A DNA stretch of 64,000 nucleotides from Profftia sp020342455 (lineage in GTDB: Bacteria; Pseudomonadota; Gammaproteobacteria; Enterobacterales; Enterobacteriaceae). Below, piece after piece: positions 10,819 to 21,064 of this stretch. A program made the position numbers and the translations under genes. How positions within the stretch are numbered: the stretch's first letter is position 1; each line of letters starts with the position of its first letter. Under the pieces are notes generated by a model, which searched no databases, had not been told where the DNA came from, and saw only the letters and a list, made by a program, of their open reading frames with translations. The stretch covers positions 806,001-870,000 of the forward strand of contig NZ_CP080506.1 in the NCBI RefSeq assembly GCF_020342455.1. Direction: 5' to 3'.

Positions 10819-12732
10819 ATGGGAAAAATTATTGGTATCGACTTAGGCACAACTAACTCTTGTGTAGCTGTCATCGATGGGACTAACGCACGAGTACTGG
10901 AGAACGCTGAAGGAGACCGAACCACTCCTTCAGTTATTGCATATACCCAGGAAGGTGAAATACTGGTTGGCCAACCTGCAAAACGTCAAGCAGTGACTAA
11001 CCCAAAAAATACTCTATTCGCAATAAAACGTCTGATTGGTCGTCGTTTTGATGACGAAGAAGTACAGCGTGATAAAAACATTATGCCTTTTAGTATTGTT
11101 GCTGCTGATAATAACGACGCATGGGTTGAAGTTAAAGATCAAAAAATAGCTCCACCACAAATTTCAGCCGAAGTTCTAAAAAAAATGAAGAAAACCGCAG
11201 AAGATTTCTTGGGAGAGACGGTCCATGAGGCAGTTATTACTGTTCCTGCATATTTTAACGATACACAGCGTCAAGCTACTAAAGATGCCGGTCGTATTGC
11301 AGGTTTAGAGGTAAAACGTATTATCAATGAACCAACTGCAGCCGCCTTAGCTTACGGTTTGGATAAAGAAGTTGGTAATCGTACTATTGCAGTTTACGAC
11401 TTAGGTGGTGGTACTTTTGATATCTCTATCATTGATATTGACGAAGTAGACGGTGAAAAAACTTTTGAAGTTTTAGCAACGAACGGTGATACCCATTTAG
11501 GTGGTGAAGATTTTGATAGTCGTTTGATAAATTATATTGTTGAAGAATTTAAAAAAGAACAAGGCATGGATCTACGTCATGATCCTCTTGCAATGCAACG
11601 TTTAAAAGAAGCTGCTGAAAAAGCAAAGATTGAGCTGTCTTCTGCTCAACAGACAGAAGTAAATCTTCCATACATCACTGCAGACTCATCTGGTCCAAAA
11701 CATATGCATATTAAAGTAACTAGAGCTAAACTTGAATCATTAGTTGAAGATTTAGTTAATCGTTCTATGGAACCATTAAAGGTAGCACTGAAAGACGCAG
11801 GTTTATCTGTATCTAATGTACATGATGTGATCTTGGTTGGTGGTCAGACCCGTATGCCTATGGTTCAAAAAAAAGTTGCCAATTTCTTTTGTAAAGAACC
11901 ACGTAAAGACGTTAATCCAGATGAAGCAGTAGCTATCGGTGCTGCAGTACAGGGTGGTGTCTTAACTGGTGAAGTAAAAGATGTACTACTCTTAGATGTT
12001 ACTCCATTATCCCTTGGTATAGAAACAATGGGAGGGGTTATGACTTCTCTGATTGCAAAAAATACTACCATTCCTACTAAGCATAGCCAAGTCTTTTCAA
12101 CTGCTGAAGATAAACAATCTGCGGTGACTATTCACGTAATTCAGGGTGAACGCAAACGTGCTATAGATAATAAATCTTTAGGTCAGTTTAACCTAGATGG
12201 TATCCAACCTGCACCACGTGGTATACCACAGATAGAGGTCACTTTCGATATTGACGCAGATGGCATACTACACGTATCAGCTAAAGATAAAAATAGCGGT
12301 AAGGAACAAAAAATTACTATAAAAGCTTCTTCTGGTTTGAATGAAGAAGAAATTCAAAAAATGGTTCGTGATGCTGAAAATAATGCTGAAGCTGATCGTA
12401 AATTTGAAGAACTAGTACAAATTCGCAATCAAGCTGATCAATTGGTACACGGAACTAAAAAACAAATGGAAGAAGTTGGTAGTAAGTTATCAGCGGAAGA
12501 TAAAACTGCTATTGAAACTGCTTTAGTTGCACTAGATAATGCAGCTAAAGGAGAAGATAAAGATGATATAACAATAAAAATTCAAAATCTAGTGCAATCT
12601 TCTAGTAAATTACTAGAGATAGCTAACCAAAAAAATAAAAATTGTAATAACAACCAAGAAAATAATACCAACGATCATAAAGATGAAAACGTAGTAGATG
12701 CTGAATTTGAAGAAGTTAAAGATAAAAAATAA
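10819..12732 (+). CDS. dnaK: Chaperone protein DnaK (Hsp70)
   Basis: This 637-residue Hsp70 (E. coli 638) binds and refolds unfolded proteins with DnaJ and GrpE. The ATPase domain carries IGIDLGTTNSCVA at the N-terminus, VYDLGGGTFD (about 193-202) and VILVGGQTRMP (about 336-346). The linker DVLLLDVTPLSLG introduces the substrate domain, and the C-terminus ends in the family-typical DAEFEEVKDKK. The leader AGTGGAGATGTTCG keeps the E. coli-like Shine-Dalgarno site. It is less A+T-rich than its neighbours, as expected for a highly expressed gene. It is followed by dnaJ, 89 nt downstream. Confidence 0.98.
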   Translation: MGKIIGIDLGTTNSCVAVIDGTNARVLENAEGDRTTPSVIAYTQEGEILVGQPAKRQAVTNPKNTLFAIKRLIGRRFDDEEVQRDKNIMPFSIVAADNNDAWVEVKDQKIAPPQISAEVLKKMKKTAEDFLGETVHEAVITVPAYFNDTQRQATKDAGRIAGLEVKRIINEPTAAALAYGLDKEVGNRTIAVYDLGGGTFDISIIDIDEVDGEKTFEVLATNGDTHLGGEDFDSRLINYIVEEFKKEQGMDLRHDPLAMQRLKEAAEKAKIELSSAQQTEVNLPYITADSSGPKHMHIKVTRAKLESLVEDLVNRSMEPLKVALKDAGLSVSNVHDVILVGGQTRMPMVQKKVANFFCKEPRKDVNPDEAVAIGAAVQGGVLTGEVKDVLLLDVTPLSLGIETMGGVMTSLIAKNTTIPTKHSQVFSTAEDKQSAVTIHVIQGERKRAIDNKSLGQFNLDGIQPAPRGIPQIEVTFDIDADGILHVSAKDKNSGKEQKITIKASSGLNEEEIQKMVRDAENNAEADRKFEELVQIRNQADQLVHGTKKQMEEVGSKLSAEDKTAIETALVALDNAAKGEDKDDITIKIQNLVQSSSKLLEIANQKNKNCNNNQENNTNDHKDENVVDAEFEEVKDKK

Positions 12733-12768
12733 TTATCCTTAAAAATATTCTTAATGATGCACCGGCAT

Positions 12769-12792
12769 AGACGTTGAGAAATATCAGCGTCT
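12769..12792 (+). other. Stem-loop in the dnaK-dnaJ intergenic
   Basis: A 9-bp stem, AGACGTTGA against TCAGCGTCT (one G-T pair), closes a 6-nt GAAATA loop. It sits between dnaK and dnaJ with no T-run after it. It is more likely an mRNA-stability or partial-attenuation element that tunes DnaJ below DnaK than a full terminator. Confidence 0.5.
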
Positions 12793-12821
12793 ATAATGCT
12801 ATGTTAAAGGCAGGATTAAAA

Positions 12822-13946
12822 ATGGCAAAAAAAGACTATTATGAAGTTTTAGGTGTATCTCGCAATGCGGAAGAGCGTGAAATAAAAAAAGCTTATAAGC
12901 GTATGGCTATGAAATTTCATCCTGACCGCAATCAAAAAGATAAAGAAGCAGAAGCAAAGTTTAAAGAGGTTAAAGAAGCCTATGAAACATTAACTGATAC
13001 ACAAAAACGTGCAGCTTACGATCAGTATGGTCACGCAGCATTTGAACAAAGTAGTGTGAGTGGTAATGGTCATGGGAGAACAGAATTTAGTGATATATTC
13101 GGTGATGTATTTGGAGATATCTTCGGAGGTAGTCGTCGTAAAAATGCAACTAGGGGTTCAGATCTAAGTTATAAAATAGAACTGACATTAGAAGAGGCTG
13201 TACGAGGTATCACTAAGGAAATTATCATTCCTACGTTAGTAAGATGCACAACTTGTAATGGTAGTGGAGCAAAAAAAGGTACTAATCCTATAAATTGTCC
13301 AACTTGTCATGGCGCAGGTCAGATACAAATGCGTCAAGGTTTTTTTACTGTACAACAATCTTGCTCATACTGCCATGGACAAGGCCAAATTATTAAAGAT
13401 CCATGTAGTAAATGTTACGGTCATGGACATTTAAAAAAATCCAAAACACTTTCAGTAAAAATACCTGCTGGGGTTGATACAGATGATCGTATACGTTTAA
13501 GTGGTGAAGGTGAGGTTGGAAAAAACGGAGCACCAGCGGGTGATTTATACGTACAAATTTATATTAAAGAACATCCTATTTTCCAGCATGAAGATAACAA
13601 CTTATTTTGTGAGGTACCTATAAACTTTACAATGGCAGCATTGGGGGGTGAAATTGAAGTCCCTACATTAGATGGACGCGTGAAACTTAAAATACCCTCC
13701 GAAACCCAGACCGGTAAGATGTTTCGTATGCGAGGTAAAGGTATAAAATCTGTCCGTGACAATACAAAAGGAGATTTGCTGTGTCGCGTAGTTGTTGAGA
13801 CTCCTGTCAAACTAAACGAAAAACAAAAACTCCTTCTACATGAGCTAGAGAAAAGTTTTTATAATTCTCCAAATATTAATAACAGTCCTCGTTCTAAAAG
13901 TTTTTTTGATAGTGTAAAAAAGTTTTTTGACGATTTAACTAATTAG
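12822..13946 (+). CDS. dnaJ: Co-chaperone DnaJ (Hsp40)
   Basis: Type I Hsp40 that stimulates DnaK's ATPase and delivers substrates. The J domain MAKKDYYEVLGV carries the HPD motif at residues 33-35. A G/F-rich stretch (about 75-110) precedes four zinc motifs CTTCNGSG, CPTCHGAG, CSYCHGQG and CSKCYGHG. The two C-terminal beta domains are complete. The open frame extends 16 codons upstream, but the start is placed at the ATG giving MAKKDYYE, because that is the family N-terminus and a GGCAGGA ribosome-binding site lies just before it. It is co-transcribed with dnaK. Confidence 0.97.
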   Translation: MAKKDYYEVLGVSRNAEEREIKKAYKRMAMKFHPDRNQKDKEAEAKFKEVKEAYETLTDTQKRAAYDQYGHAAFEQSSVSGNGHGRTEFSDIFGDVFGDIFGGSRRKNATRGSDLSYKIELTLEEAVRGITKEIIIPTLVRCTTCNGSGAKKGTNPINCPTCHGAGQIQMRQGFFTVQQSCSYCHGQGQIIKDPCSKCYGHGHLKKSKTLSVKIPAGVDTDDRIRLSGEGEVGKNGAPAGDLYVQIYIKEHPIFQHEDNNLFCEVPINFTMAALGGEIEVPTLDGRVKLKIPSETQTGKMFRMRGKGIKSVRDNTKGDLLCRVVVETPVKLNEKQKLLLHELEKSFYNSPNINNSPRSKSFFDSVKKFFDDLTN

Positions 13947-14114
13947 TGTGTCTTATAAAAATCATTACTTAATATCTTTATATCCGCATTTATTATTAAT
14001 ATATCTTTGTAAAATAATTTTATTAAAAATTAATACAAAAAATTTATTTCAATATTTGATATAAATTTATATACTATATATAAAATAGTATAATGATTAC
14101 TAACTTAAATTTAC

Positions 14115-14148
14115 TAGCCTAATAATCATCCCTAATTGTATTAGGCTA
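14115..14148. terminator. Possible bidirectional terminator between dnaJ and the peroxiredoxin gene
   Basis: Arms TAGCCTAAT (14115-14123) and ATTAGGCTA (14140-14148) form a perfect 9-bp stem with a 16-nt loop. It sits midway between two convergent genes and is flanked by A/T runs on both sides. The U-tracts are weak. Confidence 0.45.
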
Positions 14149-14184
14149 AATATAATTTAACATATTATTTGTTAGAGAATAAGG

Positions 14185-14787
14185 TTACAATTTTGTAGAG
14201 TGCTCAGATAAGTATTTAGAAACCCCCTCTGAAGAAGCAACCATACCTTTTTGACCTTTTTCCCACTGAGCTGGACAAACTTCATGGTATTTTTCGTAAA
14301 AATGTAAAGCATCTACCATACGTAACATTTCATCAATATTACGTCCTAAAGGCAAATCATTTACAATCTGATGACGTACAAAACCTTCTTGATCAATTAA
14401 AAAAGATCCGCGTAGCGCAACGCCATATTCTGGATGTTCAATACCATACGCTTGCATAATTTCGTGTTTTATATCAGCTACTAATGGATACTGAACATTA
14501 CCTATACCGCCATTATTAATATGAGTTTTACGCCATGCGTTATGCACGAACTCAGAATCCATAGATACGCCAACAACTTTTACTTCACGTAATTTAAATT
14601 CTTTATAGCGGTGATCAAAAGCAATAAGTTCGGATGGACATACAAAAGTAAAATCCATTGGCCAGAAGAAAATTACTGCCGGTTTATTCTTTATAAATTC
14701 TTTAAAATTAAAATTTGTAATAATTGTACCATTACCTAGCACAGCAGATGCTGTAAAATTAGGAGCTTGACGCGCAACTAATACCAT
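14185..14787 (-). CDS. tsaA: 2-Cys peroxiredoxin (AhpC/TSA family)
   Basis: This 200-residue thiol peroxidase reduces H2O2 and alkyl hydroperoxides. The peroxidatic cysteine is C50 in FTFVCPSE and the resolving cysteine is C171 in VCPAQW, so it is a typical 2-Cys enzyme working as an obligate dimer or decamer. A GGIG motif near residue 93 resembles the insert linked to sensitivity to over-oxidation. It is closer to the TsaA type of Yersinia than to E. coli AhpC, whose AhpF partner is not seen. The reductant is therefore probably thioredoxin. It is convergent with dnaJ. Confidence 0.93.
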   Translation of the reverse strand: MVLVARQAPNFTASAVLGNGTIITNFNFKEFIKNKPAVIFFWPMDFTFVCPSELIAFDHRYKEFKLREVKVVGVSMDSEFVHNAWRKTHINNGGIGNVQYPLVADIKHEIMQAYGIEHPEYGVALRGSFLIDQEGFVRHQIVNDLPLGRNIDEMLRMVDALHFYEKYHEVCPAQWEKGQKGMVASSEGVSKYLSEHSTKL

Positions 14788-15831
14788 ATAAAATCCTTTT
14801 AATTATTGATTTTGATAGATAATTAAATTTTATTAAAGTCGTTTCTTAAATATTAAACCTGAATAAAACAATTAGGGAATCATTATTTTAATTACATAAC
14901 ACATTTACTTATCAATTGCGCCTTTATTATAAACATAAATAATTTATCATGCAATGATAAATTATTTTAAAATTTTGATATAATCAAATTCATATTTGAG
15001 CTAACTATTAACAACTTTGATAAATATTAAAGAAAAAATTATTAAAAATATTAATATTTTTAATAATTTTAAGATACAGATGGATAAATAGATCTCATTT
15101 TAAATTTTAATTACCTACCTTTAGTTGTAGTAATAAAGTAAATATAATGAATATATTAAATTTATACTGAATTTTTCACTGCAAAATAAGTTTTTGCACG
15201 ATTATTTTAAACTTAAAAAGTTATATTATAAAGATGAAGGAGTAAGTCTTATAAAGAACAAAAAATGCAATTTTCTTTATTAGACGCAATACTTTTATTT
15301 AACAATTTAAATAAATATTGTGATAACAGTATTACTTAATTTTAAAAAATAAATAGAATAATACGTTTATTATTTTTTTATATGATTAAAAATAATTTTT
15401 TAGAAAAAATTTTAATGGTAAAAATATTAGTTATTATGATTAATCACTTTAATAATTATACTATATATTTTTTAAAAAAAAATCATTATCAATATCTTAT
15501 ACAAGATATCATACATAATATGTAGTTATTTGTTTAGTATAAATAAATAAAAAATTTTTTATAGAAGAAATAATTGAAAGTTAGGAACTATATTATAATA
15601 AAATCATAATAGTCAATAGCGCTTAATAATTATTATTATATGGTTATATAAAATATTTATAAACTTACTTTATAATTATTTTATATAATATTGTATAAAA
15701 AATAAAGAAAAGATATAACCGCCTCATATAAAATAAAATTATTAGCTATCGTAACCACTACTAAGTGTAAAATATTTAACTTAAACGTAATAAATTAAAA
15801 TTGCAACCTTAAGCGAAGCATTATATTTTGA
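14788..15831. other. Gene-free spacer upstream of lpxH
   Basis: ppiB precedes lpxH in E. coli. No ppiB remnant and no other gene could be recognised. Only dense A/T sequence with stops in all frames is visible. Confidence 0.6.
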
Positions 15832-16557
15832 ATGAGAACAATATTTACTGCGGATTTACATCTAAGCGAACATAAACCATATATAACTGATGGTTTTCTA
15901 CGTTTTTTGCAACTTGAGGCTTATCAGGCAGAAGCACTTTATATTCTAGGTGATTTTTTTGAATATTGGATTGGTGATGACGATCCTCAGCCTCTGCATC
16001 ATAAAATAGCTACTGCTATACGTGATCTTACAATGTCCAGTATCCCTTGCTATTTTATACACGGTAACCGCGACTTCCTAATTGGCAAACGATTTGCTGA
16101 AAAGTGCGGTATAACGTTATTACCACCAGTTAAATTACTTTCTCTGTATGGTCATAAGATTCTTGTTATGCACGGCGATAAGCTATGTACACATGATGTA
16201 AGATACCAGCGTTATAGCTATGCGGTGCATCACCCTTTTATAAAAACCCTTTTTTTAGGACTACCAATATGTACTCGTCTTAATATAGCTGCTAAAATAC
16301 GTAATTACAGTCAAATGCATAACAGTAATTTGCCAGAGGCAATTATGGACGTTAATCAACAAGTAGTAATTCAAGTACTAGAAAAAAATCAAGCCGATTG
16401 GTTAATTCATGGACATACTCACCGTCCAGCACTGCATAATATTAAAGTAACAAGAAATAAATTAGCTAAACGAGCAGTATTAGGTGCCTGGGGTGATAAA
16501 GGATCAATGATCAGCGTTACACCAGAAGATATAAAATTGATAGAATTTACTTTGTAA
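15832..16557 (+). CDS. lpxH: UDP-2,3-diacylglucosamine diphosphatase
   Basis: This 241-residue calcineurin-like metallophosphoesterase hydrolyses UDP-2,3-diacylglucosamine to lipid X and UMP, the fourth step of lipid A synthesis at the inner membrane. Metal-ligand motifs are present: TADLHL (D8, H10), ILGDFFEYWIGDDD (D41), HGNRDF (N79), MHGD, and GHTHRP near the C-terminus. Length matches E. coli (240). Its retention suggests that an outer membrane with lipid A is still made. purE and purK, its usual followers, are absent. No clear Shine-Dalgarno site is seen. Confidence 0.95.
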   Translation: MRTIFTADLHLSEHKPYITDGFLRFLQLEAYQAEALYILGDFFEYWIGDDDPQPLHHKIATAIRDLTMSSIPCYFIHGNRDFLIGKRFAEKCGITLLPPVKLLSLYGHKILVMHGDKLCTHDVRYQRYSYAVHHPFIKTLFLGLPICTRLNIAAKIRNYSQMHNSNLPEAIMDVNQQVVIQVLEKNQADWLIHGHTHRPALHNIKVTRNKLAKRAVLGAWGDKGSMISVTPEDIKLIEFTL

Positions 16558-16830
16558 TATAAATTTAATGAAATTTAATTTTTCTAAAATTATTGCTAAT
16601 AGTAAAATTTTTTATCATATCTTCTATAGGAGGGAATTTATTATCAATAAATAATATTATTAATAATACTTATACTATCTAAAGTATCAGCTATATAATT
16701 TTTATTTTAACTAATAGTATGAATGATTATTTTTTTCTAGAGAATTTTTTTACCTATTTATAAACTTTTCCTAAAGGGAACGGATCATTTTTTAATTCAA
16801 TAAAACTAAGAAGGATTCCATCCTATATTG

Positions 16831-17388
16831 TTAACCTCTAAAACCCTTAGGAATAGAATGATATTGTTCACCTATAGAATTAATATCTCGTTTTAATGAG
16901 CTACTTTTGATCATACGTTGTTGATATACACTACGTGCAAGTTTCTGCTGCCATTGTACGTGATAAAAATATTTTTCTTCTGCCTGCCAATAGGATATAA
17001 ATGATGCTAATTCAGTCATCATAACTGGTACTGTTATAATATATCCCCAAATTGCAGCCATACGTAAAAAATCTGAATCAGGCTTCCAACCTTCATACAT
17101 CACAAATTTGCCTAGCTTGGCTTTAATATTTTTTTTATGGGGTGGTAACATTTTATTTTTTAATATATTATTTTCTAATATTACATCTATATCATTAAGG
17201 TTATAAACTTTCTCAAAAGCTAATAATTCAGCCATTCTTTTGGGAGTAACAGCATAACAAACAAATTTTGGTATATTATTATCTAATAAGGTAATTACTC
17301 CACGATCACTAGATCGTAAAGCTGCTTCCGGATCGGTAATGAATGTGTTTAAATTCGTAATTGAAGAAGATAAAATCTTTATAGACAT
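16831..17388 (-). CDS. dnaT: Primosomal protein DnaT
   Basis: A 185-residue protein matching E. coli DnaT (179) end to end. DnaT joins PriA and PriB on stalled or repaired forks and helps load DnaB through DnaC. The N-terminal half contains GVITLLDNNIPKF and AVTPKRMAELLAFE. The C-terminal ssDNA-binding half contains WKPDSDFLRMAAIWG, the strongly conserved ELASFISYWQAE, FHHVQWQQKLARS-like YFYHVQWQQKLARS, and the terminus IPKGFRG. dnaC should follow on this strand, but only 273 nt separate dnaT from lpxH and no dnaC is there. Its N-terminal segment could be mistaken for an antitoxin, but the C-terminus decides. Confidence 0.93.
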   Translation of the reverse strand: MSIKILSSSITNLNTFITDPEAALRSSDRGVITLLDNNIPKFVCYAVTPKRMAELLAFEKVYNLNDIDVILENNILKNKMLPPHKKNIKAKLGKFVMYEGWKPDSDFLRMAAIWGYIITVPVMMTELASFISYWQAEEKYFYHVQWQQKLARSVYQQRMIKSSSLKRDINSIGEQYHSIPKGFRG

Positions 17389-17819
17389 ATTTTTACTCTT
17401 AAAATAGTAAGAACAAATAAAACAATTAATTATTTATTATTAACCTAGTATCTATTATTATATATTTATATAAACACAAAATTCTATTTTGAGGTGTATT
17501 TATTAATTTATATAATTATTAAATAATTTTAATATAAACCTAAATAGTACAATGAAATCTAATAAAATAATTTATTAATAATTAACTTTATTATTTTTTT
17601 TATTTATTGAATAGAAAATAATAAATATATATGTTTATTATTTTAAAAATAAATTTTTTAGCTATATTTTATTACTTTATTAGATTTTATCTACCTAAAA
17701 CTAGTCAACAATAATTGTTTTTAGATAGAACAATTATCAATGTCATCTATATATAAAGTAAATAAAAAACCTTATTTATTTGAATATTATTCTTAGGGTA
17801 ACAACTAATCCACATTAGA
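17389..17819. other. Spacer between dnaT and the sapA pseudogene
   Basis: Divergent spacer of about 430 nt. It should have held the promoters of dnaT (minus) and of the former sap operon (plus). No clear sigma-70 pair can be chosen in such A+T-rich sequence. Confidence 0.5.
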
Positions 17820-19460
17820 ATGAATAATGTACTTAACAGTTTTTAAATATCTTATACGTAGTTTAAAAAAACTTAATAACATATAATTAACCCTAAAACT
17901 TTCAAGGATATCTATCAGAAAATATTTAATTTATTATATTAATAGGCACTTGAATATTTTATTCTTAAATATCTAGAGCAACAAAATCACCTTTAATACT
18001 CTAACAGATCAATTATATAATAGTTTATTATAATTTAACCTATATCATAGTACTTTAATCCACGAATGATCCTAAAATTAAATAATGTTAGATTATAGTC
18101 TAACTTATGTATTACATACATACAAATATTTTACTTTTAAAGCACCTACCATTTAAACCTAGATGTAAAGCAAATACCGATAACTTAGTATCTAGTTTTA
18201 ATAGTATATTTATTATTAAAATCCATATCATAATATAAATAATGATTGTTATTTATGACCCTGATTTTATCAATTTATAGTTTTAGCAATATAGTAAAAA
18301 GATTGCATAGACTTGGTAATTTTAAGATTAAAATTAGTTTAACAATTCAAATAATTTTTTATGACACCCAATAACTAACTATATATAATATCAGCGGAGT
18401 ACGATAATTTTATAATAAAACAAGATAAAAAAGAAGAAATAAATTATTTTCCTGTAAGCACCGAATCTTTGATGATTAAATCATATGTAATAGAGCAATA
18501 TATTTGTCTATAATGAAATAATTTATTTTGGAAAAATACACTTATACCAAGTAATTATAGATCTCATTACAGGAAGTGTAGGGTAATTATTTAAATATCT
18601 TAACAAGGAAATATGATATATAACTGCCTCTTCTATAGTTAACTAACTAAGTATTTTAAGAAATAATCTGCACTTAATGATTAAGCCCTGATATAAGTCT
18701 AACTAATCTTACATTTAATACTAAAAAACAACTTCTGAATAATATTAATGTATACCGAGATATTTCTTGTTCAATTAATAACAACGTCTCATAAAATGAG
18801 AATGTTATGACATAGTTAAAAAGTTATATAAAGCATGACCAGTTATTTTTGGCAATATAATAGAGAAGCTAAAATTAAAGGATATAATCTAAGTAAATAA
18901 TATTAAATAATAAAAAAGTAATGTAACTCATTTATATTTATAATTTTAGTTTTTTTCTATATTTCAGTTTTATATTCCTAGTGCTATAGGTAGCTGAATT
19001 TATTTAAGCCAATATAATGTAAATAAATATTTATGTTAGTAGCATTGTTATTATAACATAACCCTTATAACAAGAAGCGTATTTAAGTAATATTAACTAT
19101 GATATAACAATATTAAAATAGATAACTGATAAAATAATCACTTAAAATAATTTTAATCGACTGTTCAGCTGGTGATATCTTCAATATCACACTGTCTTAA
19201 TTAAGCAGTATGATTTATTATTTAATTGCTTACTATATGAGTTTCTGTTATCACAGCATATTTTATAACGCATATAAGATTATCGAAATGCACAAAACAT
19301 TCTAGAAGAACAACTATTTGTTATACCGTTAGTGTATTCTTTACATCCACAAGTATACTGTAATGGTATTAAGGGATTAACATCAAACTTATCTACTAAA
19401 TTTTTTTGTCGGTATTAATTGCGAAAAAAAATACTATATCTATCAGTAAAAATTTACTAA
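17820..19460 (+). pseudogene. sapA: sapA pseudogene (periplasmic peptide-binding protein)
   Basis: Translating in shifting plus-strand frames recovers E. coli SapA nearly end to end, compared from memory. The start reads MNNVLNSF* against MRQVLSSLL. Around 17926, LIYYINRHLN matches FVYCVSGQVN. Near 18000, NTLTDQLYNSLL matches DTLAAQFYDRLL, and at about 18395 EYDNFIIKQDKKEEINYFPV matches the family's EYARKLEKEDRQEQLDRQPV. The end reads ILEEQLFVIPLVYSLHPQ against ILAQELPILPLASSLRLQ. Many Trp, Gln and Arg codons have become stops, and frames shift several times. SapA bound peptides for the SapBCDF ABC importer. Length (about 1.64 kb) is close to the intact 547-codon gene. Confidence 0.9.
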
Positions 19461-19489
19461 CGAAAGTGAGATAAAAGTGTCAAAATTGT

Positions 19490-20342
19490 ATGATTTTGCA
19501 TTTATGGCAAATAAACTATAATTATTTTTATATTACCTCTACTACTATTATAGTTGATAAAAATATTTTTTATCGCTGGTTAAATTTAAACTACTATATT
19601 TTACACTAACACGCAATACTTTATTGATGTATCTATGATTAATGCTTATAAGCTGATATATGACCTCTTATAAAGTCAACTAGGTGTATCTCGTATCAAC
19701 TAATAACTCATTATTGATCATTAAATATCAAAAAAGTTTACTGCCATTATAGAGATATATGTATTCTAATATTTATATTGGCATTAGTAGCTAGTATTCT
19801 GCTATTGAAATCATTGCTGGTCTGTTACGTGAAAAATTGAAAGATAATATTATTGAGTATATGGAATAATATTCCTACTACTCTATTCTTTGTTTAGTTA
19901 GCAATATTACTGATGTTATTTTCTTATTAAATTTAAATTTTACTACTAGTTTATGTTCACTAATATTTACTATTATATTATGAAGGATATAGTAATTTAT
20001 TTACTCTTATTGAAGCGTAGATATTAGACCATTTTTACTAAAAAATTATGCTAATGAATTTTATAATATATAATGTTTATTACTAAACACATTAACTATA
20101 ATACAGATAAGTGAATATATTTACTTATTCAGGATGAATATAAATTACATTTGTATTTAAATTATATCATAGTTGCAACTATATGTGTTTGAATACTATT
20201 CACTATTATAAGACGCATATATTATATAATGTTTTAACTTGTATTTGCAAATACTGGGGGTTAAATTTTTCTATAATACTTATTAATTACAATGGTTATT
20301 ATAATATTATTTAACTATCCTGAGCTAGGTCACCAGATCACT
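19490..20342 (+). pseudogene. sapB: sapB pseudogene (ABC permease), 3' end deleted
   Basis: The ATG at 19490 starts MILHLW, aligning with MIIFTLRR. Further on, IIAGLLREKLKDNII matches MIAGITRHKWQDNLI, and LYYEGYSNLFTLIEA matches LLYEVKPITGFALIDA. SEYIYLFRMNI matches TEVIRLMRIST, and FTIIRRI matches FTILRRH. The last recognisable part, FNYPELGHQI, matches FSWPGLGRWL near residue 275 of about 321. The final 40 or so codons are missing at a junction with sapC. Stops and frameshifts are scattered throughout. SapB was one of two membrane subunits of the peptide importer. Confidence 0.88.
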
Positions 20343-21039
20343 CAGCTATTACTCCTTGTTATAGTCTTACTATTGGATATATTATTCTTCCTAAGAACTC
20401 ACAATTTAGGTCGTGATATTTTTTATCCTCCTATTATGTAGGATTATCCTCAATTTTAGTGGCTGTACTATTGTCCTACTATAATAGTTAGTATTTTATG
20501 TATTAAAGTAGGTATTATATCTAGTATAAGCTTATGTTTATATTAAACTAATCCTAAATTATATTTTTGATACACTACTTTTTATACTTATAATTATATT
20601 AACTTATTGTTCTAATAGTTTTCTAGGTCTTTTACTTGTATCTACTATAAAGGTAGTATGTGCAATAACCCTATCTCATAGGATAGGAGAGGTTTATATA
20701 TTAGTGTATTAAGGGTTCAAAAAAAAGAATATATGTTTACTACTATATTACATAGTGTATATACTTAGTTTATTATATGTCATTTAAATTACTAATATTA
20801 TTGGTAATTTAGTAAGTAAACACACTCAGAAGTTTTCCGTGGTTATTGTAGATATCTACAAACTTAGCTTTTTTAGTTTGGGGCTTTATTACTATTAATA
20901 TAGTAAGGAAGAATAATGTTTGGGTATTAATTATAACTAATATATCCTAGCACTGTAAACTATTATACTGCCAGATATAGATATAATGATGAGTGTGTTT
21001 TTAGTTAATTTATTAGGCAATAGAATACGCGTAGAGTAA
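20343..21039 (+). pseudogene. sapC: sapC pseudogene (ABC permease), 5' end deleted
   Basis: Recognition begins abruptly at QLLLLVIVLLLDILFFLRTH NLGRD, which aligns without gaps to about residues 62-86 of SapC (QLLPPSWSRY...DLGRD). Later, GEVYILVY*G matches KEYVIAVRLDG. The end, LPDIDIMMSVFLVNLLGN with a stop at 21037-21039, matches LPGAAIMISVLLVNLLGD. The first 60 or so codons are gone, lost in the same deletion that removed the sapB 3' end. It was the second permease of the Sap transporter. Confidence 0.88.
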
Positions 21040-21064
21040 TAAACGTACATGCAGAATAAATAAA

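Noticed and set aside
11865..12071. ORFs opposite dnaK, dnaJ (13559-13810), fabI (23509-23709), rnhA, mnmE and recB
   Set aside because: They lie antisense inside clearly functional genes and have no family features. They are by-products of the coding strand.
16831..17388. Antitoxin of the Phd/YefM type suggested by the N-terminal region
   Set aside because: The C-terminal half (ELASFISYWQAE, HVQWQQKLARS, GFRG) is diagnostic for DnaT, and no toxin gene is adjacent.
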